Positions 35,831 through 48,821 of a stretch of DNA of 64,000 nucleotides are shown piece by piece (position 1 is the first letter of the stretch; each line of letters opens with the position of its first letter). Source of the stretch: Gremmenia infestans (taxonomy: Eukaryota > Ascomycota > Leotiomycetes > Helotiales > Hamatocanthoscyphaceae); the NCBI GenBank assembly GCA_032629725.1, contig JAFEVB010000002.1, positions 1,054,001-1,118,000 on the forward strand. Direction: 5' to 3'. The notes below the pieces were generated by a model. It saw only the letters and a program-made list of their open reading frames with translations, searched no databases and was not told the origin of the DNA. The position numbers were made by a program, and so were the translations under genes.

Positions 35831-37034
35831 GCACGTGATTAGTCAATGCTACTATCTTGTCAATTTAAGGTCATAACTAGTCCCACAAGTGAAGCTATCG
35901 AATTCTATAGTTTGATTCCAGAACGGACTAAAGAAAGTCTGAGGGGTTAGACTGGAGACGGTTTGAACGTTACGTGGATGTACTTTTGTCCCAACATTCA
36001 AGTCGAACATTTATATTGTTTGTTTCCTTTTAGAGATACCGCTTTAGATATGAATAAATGCCATCAATGAAATATTCGAACTACTAGACTCAAAATTCCA
36101 TTTATCGGCGAGGAACCAACCTATATCCCTGCAGTAGAATGCTTCTCCGTCTTATTGTTCTTTTTGGTTGATGATCTCGAAGCAAGAGCAGAGCCTCTAT
36201 ATATGACATTATCTAAGAATTCTTCGTCTTCTGTTTTCCTCATTTGAATACTAGCAAAGCGAGCTTGCAAGTCGTTATCTTCTCCCCTAATGGCAGACTT
36301 GAGGAGAGGGTAAAGTAGTGACAAACGGAATCTCTAAGTGTAGGGATACCCTAAGTCTTCATTTCAGTTCACTTAACGCGATCCTAATTTATATATACAA
36401 GCATAAGAGGTAGTGCAGAGGCTAGGGTCTGTTATTCAATGTTTAGAATTCACATAATCGTAGCGATAAAATCTACCCTAAGCTTGTTTAAGAATTTGAA
36501 AGTTAATTTATCAATTGGGTTCAGCTCCGACTGGGGCCCGCATAGCATTGATTAAGGGAACAAGACTAAAGAAAACCGTGAAGTTTGATTTTTCCGCCCC
36601 TTATTTTATATTTAAAAGTAAATTATACATATCTAAAGTACCTAGGTAAGTACATGCTTGATTGAATAGCAGTTAGCGGTGTGAAGCGCTCCTAGCTATA
36701 AAAGTTAAGAACTTCAATCCTGCTTTCCTGTACTCAATTGCATGAGAATGACATCAGCTTTTTGACTATCCATGGACACCTTGCCATCCTGGGACGAGCT
36801 CACTATATTGTGGCATTCACATCTTGGTGTGGTGTTCACTTTTGCTCTGTTATTCACTACGTGAAAGACTGAATTGGTATAATAGGGTCGAGACCTCCCT
36901 AATTGACTGCGCCTTTATCTGAAAATAATTTGCACTATGATGGTAAAAGTCTTTCCTTTCTTTAAGAACTCTTAAGGACCACGTTAATACATAACACCTG
37001 TCTGTACTAGAATATTGTTGGACCAGGAGCAATC
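35831..37034. other. AT-rich intergenic region
   Basis: 1.2 kb of AT-rich sequence without a credible gene. A 67-codon frame on the minus strand (36121-36324) has no recognisable feature. Confidence 0.4.
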
Positions 37035-38867
37035 ATGGCGAAAGTTGTCCAGTTCATCATCAGCACTCTAGCTGCAATTGGTCTCCTCAGAACTTTCATA
37101 ATTTTGGTTCGTGTTACATTTCGACCTCATATTACTCCCTGGGACTTCAGTATCCCAAATCTAGAATTCCCTTTTCAGTATCTAGCTTCTGGGCCTGCTA
37201 ACAGTTAATGTCAGACCGTTACTACCGTTCTAGCGACGGCTGTATACAGAGTTACACTCCACCCTCTTGCAAACATCCCTGGTCCTCGCCTCTGGGCAAT
37301 AACCCGTCTTCCCTATTTCTACAACCTCGCAATTGGACGCCTCCACTTTCGGATACATGAACTCCACGAACAATATGGTCTGGCTGTTCGCGTAGCGCCT
37401 GGAGAAATAACTCTTATCACCGAGTCTTCATGGTCCGACATCTACCTAAAGCCTCCGGGAAAGCCAGAATTTCGAAAGGAGCTTGCACAGCCTAGCCTGG
37501 CTGTTCCAGGATTGGTTCTTGAGGGTGATGATTTGCATCATAGCCGTAAACGGTTTGTGAACTCCTAAGCTTTACACAAGTATATGGTCTAACTTCAGAA
37601 GAAAAAACTTTGGAAGCGGCTTTACGGAACCTGCAATGCGACAGCAGGAGCCTACTGTTATCAAATACATTGACCAGTTTATTTACTGTCTTCGTGAGAG
37701 AAGTAGCAAGCCTATCGACCTTAATGAGTGGTACTCTTTCCTTGTTTTCGATATCATGGGAGATATTATATTTGGCGAATCATTCGATAGCTTAGAGACG
37801 GGTCAGATTAGCGTAAGTTATTTTAAGCTCTTCATATAATCTCCTGGTTTACGACCTATGATCATTCAACTTACGATCGGATTTAGGAATGGGCCAAAGG
37901 TATATTCTCGTACGCTGCCAATCTCATTATCGGTGGCGTTGTGCAAAAGTTTTGGCCTTTCCATAAGATACTAGGATGCATAGTACCACCTTCCGTGAGG
38001 AGAGGTGCTGATGCCCATGAAGAATGCACCAAGGTAAAACTTGATCGACGACTGGCAAAATCCAACCCTGAACCCGACATGTTAGTATCTATTTCCCTCT
38101 CAACGTTTCACGCTGACCTCAAAGGATCACGCCTTTGCTAGAAACCCTGAACACACCATCGGGCGTGACCTACACAGAACTCCGCAAGGCAATCATTGAT
38201 ATAATCATTGGAGCTACAGACACCACTACTTTGGCCTTAGGTGCAATGGTATACTTCTTGTCGCGCAACCAAGATGTGTTCACCCAACTGACCTACGAGA
38301 TTCGCATGACCTTCGCTACAAGTGCTGATATTACTAATAACCGTGTCAAGCAACTACCTTACCTTAATGCTGCAATCACTGAAATGCTTCGCCTCTTCCC
38401 CCCTATTCCAGGATTCTTGCGCCGCATTGTTCCTTCCGAGGGCTGCTTTATTAGCGGCTCTTACGTTCCCGGCAATACGATCGTCAGCTATGATCTATGG
38501 GCAGGAGGGCACTCTGCTGAAAACTTCATCCAACCTAACGAGTTCCTGCCAGAACGCTACCTTGTTGACCCCCGCGAGGAATTCAAGAGCGATAAGCGAA
38601 AGGCGTACCAGCCTTTTTCGTCTGGGCCACGAAACTGTATTGGCAAGAACTTGGCACTCTTAGAGCTGCGGTTGATTATTTCCAAGTAAGTGCTGCAAAT
38701 GTTCGGTTAGACAGCCCGTGGACTGGAGTAGTACTAAGATGGGTTATTCCTATAGGTTGCTTTGGGAATTCAACTTGGAATTACAAGAAGAGAGTCGAGA
38801 TTGGGTACAGCACGGTGCTTTTGACCGGCCACCACTTATGGTCAAGCTTACTTCTATTCGCAAATAG
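37035..38867 (+). CDS. Cytochrome P450 monooxygenase
   Basis: Six exons (37035-37106, 37215-37552, 37599-37812, 37887-38080, 38125-38685, 38756-38867) give about 496 residues. An N-terminal membrane anchor (FIISTLAAIGLL) is followed by the proline-rich hinge HPLANIPGPRLWA. The I-helix oxygen motif is IIGATDTTTLAL, the ExxR motif is TEMLRLFPP, the PERF-like motif is PERYLVDP, and the haem loop is FSSGPRNCIGKN with the cysteine near residue 444. The sequence resembles fungal P450s of the isotrichodermin C-15 hydroxylase type (CYP65-like), which work in secondary metabolism in the ER; this assignment is tentative. All exon joins keep frame and the intron sizes are 108, 46, 74, 44 and 70 bases. 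It is convergent with a FAD-linked oxidoreductase gene 1.4 kb away. Confidence 0.93.
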
Positions 38868-40268
38868 GCAGTGGCGGTGAGACTTTGGTACATCTTTGAC
38901 AGAAACTCAACTGGTGTCATATGCTGTGCAGTAGGATATACATGGGTTGAGATTTGATAGAGAGATATTGGATTTTCACTCTGTACCGTAGAATGTACAA
39001 TGAACTCTGAATTCTGATACCGTAGCATGGTCTCCTATGCTCGTTTTTGGCATCCTTAGACCCCGTATCTTATGGGTGACTATTCGATATTAGACTCTCG
39101 TGTAATTGAATCCACATCTTTGAATCGTCCTCTAGCTGCAGGTCCTAATTACATTTGTCTGTCTGATCTAACTTAGTTTTGCACCTACATATAAAGAATT
39201 TGGATTCCTTGGCCTAGATTCACTAACCCATCCCTCCGCCCCCACCCGTGAAGAAGGGGCCCTTTCCTCTAGATCACCTAAAACCTTCAAACAATGTCTC
39301 CAAACTCTTTCTCAAAACATAATACTGCATGGTTTCATCCAGATTGATTAATTAATTGATTGATAGTATTTTACGCCGGGGAAGAAAGGCCTAAGGCCCC
39401 CTCCAAGCCTCCCAAGGCGCATCAGGGCGTGCTAAGCTAGCGATTATATATTGTATACTAAAACCCAGATAGCAGACCCAAGTTATAGATAGCGCTAGCC
39501 ATACTAGTATATAGGCTATCTATTGAATCTTAAATCTCCCTGCTAGTCAAGAGATCTCGTAGAAAAGAAGTACTGCAGGCCCTATAAAGGAGCAAGCGTT
39601 TTAACGTCTCTTGGGTAGAGCGTATGCGTAGCTTGTTATATGCTAGAAAAGAGAGGGGAAAACACTCCATAGATAAGTTAAGGGTCTCGTTAAAGCGTCT
39701 AGCTCTCTTTTCCCTCCCTGCCAGCTAATATTAAGGCCTCCTATATACTCCCCCTCTCGCATCAATAGTTCGTAGCTAGCGCCGCGTACAGGCAGAGAGA
39801 TCCGTCTTCGCTGGCCGATTTCATCCAGAAAGCGGTCTGAAAAGTAGTTTTTACCCGTCATAGGAAATCGTTCAATAATCTCTGTATGCACACACGGACC
39901 CAACCCGAGCAAGTACTATATTGATCTACGCATAGATGCGCCCCACGACCCTCGGGGTAAGACACGACCAGGCGCTCGGTACCCTGGTCTGTGCACGTAG
40001 GCTGGGCTGGCTGGATAGTTGAAGTTGATACTCTTTTGGCCTCTCCTACTGAAAGAATCGAGAAAACAAAGCCGGTATATTAGGGTATTGGGTGAGTTCT
40101 GTCTCTAAAGAAATAGGGATATACGAGCATTGGACAAACCAGAGAAGAGTTATGGTAAAGACTGTGGAGGGGAATGGACTCATTCTCTATTTTCGAGATA
40201 TTTAGCCAGAGGATTGGTAGTTCACGCTTTATTGATACAGATTCTAGACCGAGGGAAGTCCAGGAACT
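38868..40268. other. AT-rich spacer between convergent P450 and oxidoreductase genes
   Basis: 1.4 kb without a gene I can support. A GC-rich patch (39373-39430) and many short TA-rich inverted pieces (39430-39660) look like decayed repeat DNA, but I cannot name an element. A frame at 39643-39912 has no known feature. Confidence 0.35.
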
Positions 40269-42060
40269 TCAGGTTCTTGATAAGAGCCAGCCCCCATTCT
40301 GCAGCTTTTGAAAGACTTCGTCCGCGTCATACTTCAAAGCAATTTCCTTAAGCTTTGCCAAATTCTCCGGTCCATAAGTTGCGAGTGGGTTTTGATCTCT
40401 CGATGCATAGTTGGCGTACTTGAATGGGATGTACGTTCCGTTCTTCTTGGAAATTTCTTCTCCTTTATCAACGATAGTGCGAAGAGATTTCCGGACTGTT
40501 TCTTCGTCTTTATGATTCTTCCAATCGGCCATGACGAGGAACCCTGAGGGTTATTAGTACAAGTATGGAATTTATGGGAAGGGAATGAATTGAGATAGCT
40601 TACAGTTGTGGTTCTGAGCTTTCAAACCCAGTGGATTCCCACCTGCCGCATCGCATGCATTAATAGCGCCAGTAGCAATGGGTTGGAAGACCATAGTCAA
40701 GAGCACATCTTCGACGCCTGCTGCTTGTAGGGCTTGGACTTGCTGTGACCGGACTTCTTCTACGGCCTTGTACATTTCCAGATCTGGTAAACTAGTCATG
40801 GTCCTCATGTCATGTCTTCAGATCAGTCAGCCAGGTTACTTCTGTGAACTAGGTGCCGGTACTCACGCCATTGTTTCCGCCTGGAGCACATTCGCAATTC
40901 CCTGCATCACCTCGTAAACAGTCCGGCATCCAGGCTCGATAAGCTTCATAAGAAATGGGATGTCATAATAAGGTTTGAAGACCTCGGGGTTCTCGACTGG
41001 TGCTGTGTAAAAGAAAACAAGCAGAGTAGCTTGGCTGGTGGCATGAAAAATGAGTGTTGCTTTGTTGTCTTTCTCAATTCCTTCGTGATACTTCATTAAG
41101 GCTTCGATAAGCTCTACGTTTTGCGTTGGGGGATAGAGGCGAGCTTCAGCCCAGACTTTATTGGGAACTGTAACCATTTCAAAGCTGGTGACGATTCCTT
41201 GTGCGCATGTTAGCTCACGGGCTTCATATTCAAGTTCCAGGGACAAGTACCAAAGTTGGCACATCCTCCTTTGAGAGCCCAGAACAAATCCGGGTTCTCT
41301 TTTGCGCTGGCGTTCACGATTTTTGAGTCCGAGAGGACAACCTAGTCAAGATTTCTCAGCAACGTTTTGTCATTCAACCGAGAAAGCAGACTCACCTCAT
41401 AGTTGACAACACCCATACACGAAAATCCATGTTCGCTGTTCTGAAAGCTCAACCCACCCCCTAGGAGCAATCCTGGCACACCAACACTTGGTACTCGCCC
41501 ACCCGTTACAGTTAAATCATGCTCATGAAGCTCCTTATAAACCTCCAACCAGTTCAAACCAGCTCCAATCGTCGCTGTCTTTCTATCTCCTGCGACTTTG
41601 ATGCCCTTCAGATGGCATAGACTGATGACCACCCCACCATCGTTACTCGTGAAGCCTGGATTTTGCAAATGGCCACCTCCGCGAATAGAAAATGTTGTGC
41701 CCAGGAATTTCACAAGGGCGAGGATTTGGGAGACTTGTGCCGGTGTATCGGGTGTTAGGATTGCTTTAGGAGAGAGCCAGCAGTTTGTTGACCTAGGCTA
41801 TTAGTTAGCAATTATAACCAGTACTTATTTTGCAGATAGCAATCAACGGCTTACCAAGGCTTCTGTTTGAGCTGTGCAAAACTCTCAGAGCTTTCAATTG
41901 CAGCAATATCACCAAAGACCAATGGAAAAAGCTTCTCAATTGCCGCGGGACGAATAGCTTTCTTCTCCTCCTCGCTCAAGCTTGCAAATTGGGAGAGGTA
42001 TTCTTCTGCTTCTTTGGATTCGATTTGGATCTTGGCGAGGATCTCGGAAGGGGAAGTCAT
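40269..42060 (-). CDS. FAD-linked oxidoreductase (berberine-bridge-enzyme type)
   Basis: Six exons (42060-41855, 41792-41396, 41341-41251, 41197-40867, 40815-40604, 40543-40269) give about 503 residues. The FAD-binding PCMH domain has ILTPDTPAQVSQILAL, then SIRGGGHLQNPGF with the histidine that usually carries FAD, IGAGLNWLEVYKELHEH, GGRVPSVGVPGLLLGGGLSF and a TGT-containing GGCANFGIVTSFEM region. The C-terminus is a BBE domain, YGPENLAKLKEIALKYDADEVFQ...GG. There is no signal peptide, so this is a cytosolic branch. Introns are 62, 54, 53, 51 and 60 bases; introns 3 and 4 end in AAG rather than CAG or TAG. The gene is convergent with a P450 gene. Together they could belong to a small metabolite pathway, but no core synthase is in the window. 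Confidence 0.92.
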
Positions 42061-43774
42061 TATGAATAATTGAGGTAAAAAGGATCTGGTATAGTGGGGT
42101 ATATACGAGAGGAGGGGAAAAGGTTCCTAGTACTTCTATATGTCAATTCTTAAACGTATGTTGTATCCATATGAAGAGCATTTAAAAGGTGAGTGTGCCA
42201 TTCGGAGAACGTTTATCGGATACATCCGAGGGAGGGGTTGTGTGGGGCGACCGCATGGAGGCACTCCGTCCAGGCCAAGGATTTTGCTGACGGCGCTTCG
42301 TCCGTCCTTGAGGTATTTGTTGGCTGCAGCCTTGCTCATCATACTTCGTCCACTTCCACATGAATGCACTACTTAGCGTAATTATAGACTCTTCTAGCCT
42401 ACTCCGTATATGTCTGACTGTCTCTTTACCCTAGTATAGACTCTATAATATATAAGACAAAATCAATCTTAAAGAAAGAGTTCCAAGTCAGGGCCTTTGA
42501 AGGAAATATGAATATATGAATATTAGTTCTCAGCAAGAAGACTTAACTCCTACTCTCTGTACGAAGTACTCCTATCGCCAAGAACTCTGTAACGCTGTGC
42601 CGCGAGTACGTCCCTCCGAAGATCTTCTACCTCGCAAGGCGCGCAGCTCCCCCGTAATCAATTAAAGACGTCGCAGGGGGCACGGCGTAGGCTCGCACTC
42701 CACTCCACTTCACCCCTACAAACCTCTAGCCGCGGCAGTAACCCTGTTCATCCGAAAATGATCTACTGGGGCCAAATGCACGACAAGCCCATCAACCTTC
42801 GACCTGGTGAACGGGCCTCCTTTTCATTAAGCCGTCTTGCGTTTAAGGTACGGAGGCCCGCCCTATTAATTTATCATTTACAACCAAACATTTACAAATC
42901 TCTGTTTCTGGCTGCAGTGGATAAAAGATATAGAGTACTTAGTCTTTAGTTTCAATCGGCGGCTCTCTATAGAGAAACACTTAGCAGAGTAGAGTTTGAG
43001 GAAGCTTCTTCTTACTTTATATTGAATGTAATAGGATAACTCCTTACTTTCGTTTCCAGGGCAGTAAGAACATACGACGTAAATTACAGAATTGAGCAGT
43101 TGCCCGCGAGTCAGTAGGTAAATTACCTCCAACGGTCTCGCTTAAAGCTATAGCACTAGGCAATTAGGTGCATTGGTAGATATAGGGCGCGGGAGAGTGC
43201 TGGGGTAAGATCCTTAATGGAACAAGGTAAGACTACTTCGTATAGGGTCTTTTTATGGATGCTACTATATCTTTCTATAATACATGCTTTCACAAGGCTT
43301 ATATAGAATCTTGCAGTGCGCTATTGGGCTACAGGTCTCTTCAGCTAATTGACATCTTGTTAATTTATTTCCCTCTGCCCTAGTCACAACTTGGTTCTAC
43401 TGCAAGTGAAAAAGCACAATGCATATGCGGGACGAAGCAACTGCAGGGCAAAGCGACGTGGGGAATATGCCTGCATGCAGCTGATTTAACTGCCAACATT
43501 CTTCCGGCTGCTCGCCCCGGGTCTAGATTTGAAACACGGTCCATAAGGGGAAGTTGGGTCATCCCTGACAGCGGGAGGTATTCCGTATCGACAAAGATTT
43601 TCACTCCACTAGAATTTCTATCTGCATAGGCTCCACGGGGCAGACTACCAAATTCACTCATTTCGTCTGTATTCCAGTAAGGACAAATTCCTGGCGAAGG
43701 TATTCTTGTTCATCGTCTAATTAATATACAGGGAGGCTGAGCGTTTTCGCGAGCGAGCAACTGATTTGATCCAA
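42061..43774. other. AT-rich region, no recognised gene
   Basis: 1.7 kb upstream of the oxidoreductase start and beyond the receptor gene's 3' end. Several frames of 60-93 codons (such as 43380-43661 on the minus strand) have no domain or composition support. Confidence 0.35.
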
Positions 43775-45216
43775 TCAGGGAACAATTCTCTCCTGGTCCC
43801 ATTTTGGCACGATTCTCTCACGGCTTGATGTTTTCGAGACCCCATCCTCGACAACCGTTGTTATTTCGTTCGTTTTCATGATTCCTTTGCCCCTCCAATT
43901 ATCTCCACTCTGGAGCTCGTAGCCCTTTTTTGATGTTCCATGTTGTGAAAGTCGTCCTGGGGTCCGGTTGGTTGAATCATTTTGAGTGCTCCAGAATGTT
44001 TGGATGTTGAAGAGTGGGCGGAGGGAAGACATGCTGCCAGCTACCAACCCTAGGTTGTATTCGAGGTTCATCCATATAAGTGAAGCGGCAGCAGAATCTA
44101 GCAGTGTGAGCGAGTGGAACGAGGAGGAGGCAATTGATGTTTGGAACTTACAAGTGTAGTCTTTTTCGTCTTTAGTGTAGGCTAAAGTGCTGAATCGAAC
44201 CAAAGATGCAATGCAAGCCACGAATCCTATTCCCTGTTAGTCGAATTATTCCAGTCCTATCGTAAAGAGTGCAAACCAAAGCTGAACAGTCCCATGAGCA
44301 TGATGCGCCTCTTCAAGGGTAGTTGTAAGGCCCATAAAGCGGGCATTGGAAGAGCGATTATCACAACATCGGCCAAAAACATGAGCACTCCCTGATATAA
44401 AGTAATTCCATACATCAATTCTGTAGAATAGCACTTCCCCGGGATACTATGATCAAAGCCGGCCCTTCGTATTCTGTTAGTCTGATGCTGCGAAGGGATG
44501 TCTCCAAACGTACTTGACTGGTCTGCACTGCAATATCAGAGTAATTTCGCCGCTGAGGCAAAACACCACCAGAAAGCAAAGCATTCCGTACCCAACCTTC
44601 GTTATGTATGCTGCAAGACTCTATATAAGCGCTGTTCGAACTTTGTCTGTAGCCGGCCTTACGGTTTGGGAATATTCGCATGATGAAAATTGTCAGGCTC
44701 GCCTTGACCATGCAAGCAACAAAAAGGTATGTGCATAACGCGATATAGTATATCTATTGTTGAAGTAAAATGTTAGAACCTATTCCCCGCAATCATAATG
44801 TGGTTGGAGCAATCATACTTTGAGAAATATCAACAAATCTTCTGGCGAAACTCCAACCTGTCGTCTTCCAAGTCCATGGAAGGAGATTACTATCGAGACA
44901 ATTGCAAATCCCAACACCGATATCAAAGCAATGATCACAAAATAATCGTCGAGTCCAAAAGCTTTCCGGATAAATCTTCGAACGTATAACTGTAGAAATA
45001 ATCAGCCAAGCACTCTAGAGAAAGCTGATTTAGAAGTGGTTTGCGTACTCTCATTGAGCAAACGACTAGTGACATGGCAGCGACAATTGAAACCACAACT
45101 CTCGTGGTTGTCACCATATTAGTACCTTCACCACGACGCTCCAAGATCGCGCCTTCCATCTCCAGATCTAGCCAGCTCCTCGGTACCATACCTTCGACTT
45201 TAGCAAACCAATTCAT
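43775..45216 (-). CDS. PTH11-like seven-helix receptor (fungal rhodopsin-domain integral membrane protein)
   Basis: Seven exons (45216-45049, 44989-44819, 44753-44663, 44610-44514, 44473-44277, 44226-44152, 44097-43775) give about 373 residues. Joining them yields the family's ordered features: LYVRRFIRKAFGLDDYFVII, a helix ALISVLGFAIVSIVIS followed by HGLGR, YYIALCTYLFVACMVKASL, FIMRIFPN, LVVFCLSGEITLILQCRP, SIPGKCYS, LADVVIIALPMPALWALQLP, RRIMLMGLFSFG and ACIASLVRF...YTKDEKDYTY. These are hallmarks of Pth11-related and rhodopsin-domain plasma-membrane receptors of filamentous fungi, thought to sense host or surface cues. The C-terminal tail (about 110 residues) is hydrophilic. Exon phases fit throughout. 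ATG 45216 gives a short extracellular N-terminus without the CFEM domain found in some members. One intron (44474-44513) is only 40 bases. Confidence 0.88.
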
Positions 45217-47224
45217 TCCAACTTGCCTTCGCCGACAAGAAACAGAGAATGGAATCCAGACCTGGAAAGTGGAATCACCGTCTCTTTAATAAGAATGATC
45301 TTCAACGTAAACTTCCCCCTCGAATAGAGAAAATGCTCTCCTGCCGTCGTCGGGTACAGGTTATTGGTAGTGTCTCCATACTTTACGGTACTCAACTTTT
45401 CTGGAGGCCAACAGTGGAGACTGTTTAGCGTGGAATAGATGGTCTAGCGTAAAAGCTTACGAGGAATGAACCCCTACGTGCAAATCATTCGTTGATCAGT
45501 GGATGCTAGGTAGAGTAAAGAGGGGGACACATCGGACGCTCCCCTGCTACTAGTGTTGCTGACTCGTTGCTGGGTACTTTTCACTGTAAATTTACCATAT
45601 ACGAAGTACGAAGTAAAATCGACGGTAATACTCACGGACCAGAAATCTATTAAAGCCCCGACCCTTTAAACTTATCAGGGCCCCCACCTCGGACGTTTCC
45701 ACTAGGCCTAGTGTCTACTCCCTTTATGCGACTAGCGTGTCAATCCCCAGAAACGCAAGAAATATGATGACCCAAGCAATCTTAAAGACAGCCTTATATT
45801 TCGCTAAAGGGGCTCTCTAAGTAGCGTGGAGTATAGAATTATACGGCGAAAACAGTCTCTACGATCAGACTTCAAAAATAATAATAAAATAAAAAGGCAA
45901 GTACTCCGTACTTCGTAACATATTCCCAAGGGATCGGCAGTGTAGAGTCTGCAATACTACTGTAGCAATGGGAAGGATTTCCGTCAAGAATTTCTACCGA
46001 CTTCCTGGTAAGACTTTGAGGCCGGGCTGGAGCCGGGACCGGGATCTACATGCTACTCTCGAATAATTGTTATTTGGTGGGGATTCGCCACCGTAAATAC
46101 AAGGGAACTCGGCCAGTGATATTACTATGTCTAGGGCCTAGTGGGACCTTACAAGGACCTTACACGAACCCTTCGCCAGGGCTGTAGCCATTCAGTTCTA
46201 TAGGATTCTACGTTTTGTGGAGAAGACCCACCGAATAACAATTATTCAGGGGGGGGGAGAGTATACTGTAACGCAATATCCCTGTACAGGGGTCGGGATG
46301 ATGTTACGAAGGAACAAGGATTCTGGTCTCATTTGGCTGGCTTGCATAAAAGACTTCAAATACTCCGATCTCGATCTTAAATACTGGACTAGTATGCGGC
46401 CGAAAAGTAATTTGAGCTCTAATTCTTCTATAATGAAGATTTATAGTTATGATAAATTGATCTGCGATCTCTAAATACTATTCCTAGCTACTTAGTTAAC
46501 TAAATAGAATAGTTACTATTTACTGAAAAAGTAATTATCTAAACCTAAACTAAAAATCAAATTACTTTCTCGCCGTATAGAGTACGCCGCGCTACTATAA
46601 TGTAATCTAATTCCCTTCTTAGGTTCAAGTAATATGCCTTATTTGGATAAACCTTATTTGGCGAATCAAGTGCAGATTACTAGATTATTACCGTAGATCC
46701 TCACTAGAGAAAAGAAAGCGGGACTCGAAGTACTTTATAGCGGCAAGGAGTAGACCTCCGCACCTCGCTTACAACAGGTTGAAACGGGTCATAGGCTATC
46801 ATTTATTTAGTAATATATTGATTGATTGATTGCGGATATGTCTAGATTCTCTAGAGCCATTTTAAACCAACTATATCTCGCTGATCTTCCCTACTAGAAT
46901 CAAGCAAGTGTTCCGTGCTGCATGCCTCGAGTTGGTAGCGGGTCATCTTGTCTTCAACTCCATTCGTACCTTGATTCGGCCGTGACACCTCGGCTGAGAT
47001 GGAGGAGCAGATCCAACGAATCGGATCTCGAAATACTAACCGTCTCTCCTAGTCATGTCGGCGTTATTTCAATTAGGGTTTCGATCCGGTCCCGAACTCT
47101 TGTCCACCCAACCGAACTCCGACGACGCGTACGAAGTATAGCATGATCTCCACTTTTTGTTGGACTGTCGGACGTTTATAACGTAGAATATCTCTAGATT
47201 CGTCTGGAATGCATGGATACGCTG
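45217..47224. other. AT-rich region, no recognised gene
   Basis: 2.0 kb with repeated TACGAAGTA pieces (45600-45615) and poor coding character; frames at 46217-46474 and 46922-47146 show no domain. Probably decayed non-coding DNA. Confidence 0.35.
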
Positions 47225-48292
47225 TCACTGGGGACTTTCAACTTTCAACTTTGGGGGTAAGATGTATTGGCCAGGGCAGTTCCCCGGGCTCGTACAACTG
47301 AGATCGCAGCGTCCATATAGGCGGCAGTAGCATTGATCAGCGCGTGGGCACGCGTGTGCATTGAGTTTCTCGAGGTCAATTCCCCCAGACGAGGGCCCCT
47401 GGGCATCGGGTTCTGCTTTTATAAAGAGAATGTGCCACACATATGATAAGATCCGACCAGCAACCCGATCGTCACGTGGTGCACCATTGCTATCGAGCAA
47501 CCATTGCCGCAAAGCTACGTACTCCTCGCGGTAATGCTGCCATACGCGATCGCGCGATACGACAAACTGTGCGCAGCATTGCGAGCGAACAGCATTGGTG
47601 CGGCCCAGTTTCACCTCGCCGCCAAACAGGTCTGCGAGGGCGCGGGGCAACGCGGCGTCGGATACAGCACGGGAGTCGTATGGGGCAAGCAAGGCTTGAG
47701 TGGACATCTCTAGGCTTCCCTGCGGTTTGTAGGAGAGAGGACAAGTGCTCAGGCTCCAGTCACAGCGGAGGTTGTGATATCCAAAGGGGGCAAGTGCCGC
47801 GGATACATTAAGCGCGGCTAGAAGAGGCGCGTTGTCGTAGTCCAGGGCGTCGTTGTGCCAGGCAAAGCGGGATCCGTGAACGAATACAGCCCCTGCCGCG
47901 GGAATATTCTCATAGTTGTCGATGAGGAATGTCAGATAAGCCATGGCCTCGTGCCCACGGTTTGCAGGTACTTGGAGATGTAAGGAGGTCGCATCGGCTG
48001 GCGCGTCAGCCGTATAGATGCAGAGGTGATACAAACTACTGAGCTCGTCAAGCCATTTGGTATCTCCATCAGCGGTAACCCGGGCGACGACTAATGCAGG
48101 CTTGGAAATATCTGTTAAGCCGGGGCAGATGCCTTGAGCCTCGGGGAGCGTTGCGGAAGGGGTTCTGTAGCGTATTTTATTCCATGCAAAGCTCTGGTTG
48201 CTTGCTTGCGAACGGTTGAGGAACAAAACAAAAAACAGTGCGCTAAAGAATAGCACAAGCTGAAAGAGGGCCCGTCGTGTCGACCGCCTCAT
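47225..48292 (-). CDS. DUF3431 type II membrane protein
   Basis: A single exon of 355 residues. A basic start (MRRSTRR) and one hydrophobic segment (residues about 10-25, LFQLVLFFSALFFVLFL) make it a type II membrane or secreted-anchor protein of the secretory route. The lumenal part has DUF3431 features: LVVARVTADGDTKWLDEL, RGHEAMAYLTFLIDNYENIP, VFVHGSRFAWHNDAL and the Cys-containing YHNLRCDW, then CAQFVVSRDRVWQHY. The family resembles distant glycosyltransferase-like proteins, but no activity is known to me. The C-terminal region is Cys-rich (HACPRADQCYCRLYGRCDLSC), suggesting disulphides. It is the last gene before the tandem AT-hook pair, and on the same strand. Confidence 0.9.
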   Translation of the reverse strand: MRRSTRRALFQLVLFFSALFFVLFLNRSQASNQSFAWNKIRYRTPSATLPEAQGICPGLTDISKPALVVARVTADGDTKWLDELSSLYHLCIYTADAPADATSLHLQVPANRGHEAMAYLTFLIDNYENIPAAGAVFVHGSRFAWHNDALDYDNAPLLAALNVSAALAPFGYHNLRCDWSLSTCPLSYKPQGSLEMSTQALLAPYDSRAVSDAALPRALADLFGGEVKLGRTNAVRSQCCAQFVVSRDRVWQHYREEYVALRQWLLDSNGAPRDDRVAGRILSYVWHILFIKAEPDAQGPSSGGIDLEKLNAHACPRADQCYCRLYGRCDLSCTSPGNCPGQYILPPKLKVESPQ

Positions 48293-48821
48293 CTTGAAGA
48301 TATCATTAGAATGTTGTTAGATGATGAAAGCTAATGTTGAAATATATTTAAGCTCAATCTTAGTGCCGGCTGGCCGGGTGGGTAACTTAAATTGACTGGG
48401 GCACGTGGATTAAGTTATATAGCTTAATCTACAATAAGCTAACAAAGATTTACGAATTCAACATAGGTTATAATGTATTTAGTAAGAGTCAAACACGAAG
48501 GGATGTCTGAATTTGACATTTCCGCGCTATTCGGGAACTTGTCTCCTCTTTTAGTCACGTGCATGATGGAGTCTTTGAAATAACGCAACGTATGTAAGAA
48601 GTTATTATTAGGACGAGACAGTCATATAGATGTTTATGTGTTTGTTTATTAACTAATTGCAAGATTTTCGCTTTCTACTTATACAGTCACCTTTCTGATA
48701 TTCGTGACTTCATTAACCCTCCGTTGTTTTGCACGCCCCTTCCTGATCATGCTCCTATGCCCCCGACACGGCCCACCACGTAAAACAGCCAAGCAAGCCA
48801 AGCCATTCTGTTGAACGGAAA
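48293..48821. other. Spacer between the DUF3431 gene and AT-hook gene A
   Basis: 529 AT-rich bases; promoter of the DUF3431 gene and 3' flank of gene A. No gene seen. Confidence 0.4.

Noticed and set aside
39373..39660. Transposon remnant
   Set aside because: Composition is suggestive, but I found no terminal repeats, target duplication or transposase/reverse-transcriptase motif to support it.
43380..43661. 93-codon minus-strand frame downstream of the receptor gene
   Set aside because: No domain, no splice continuity with the receptor gene and no composition support.
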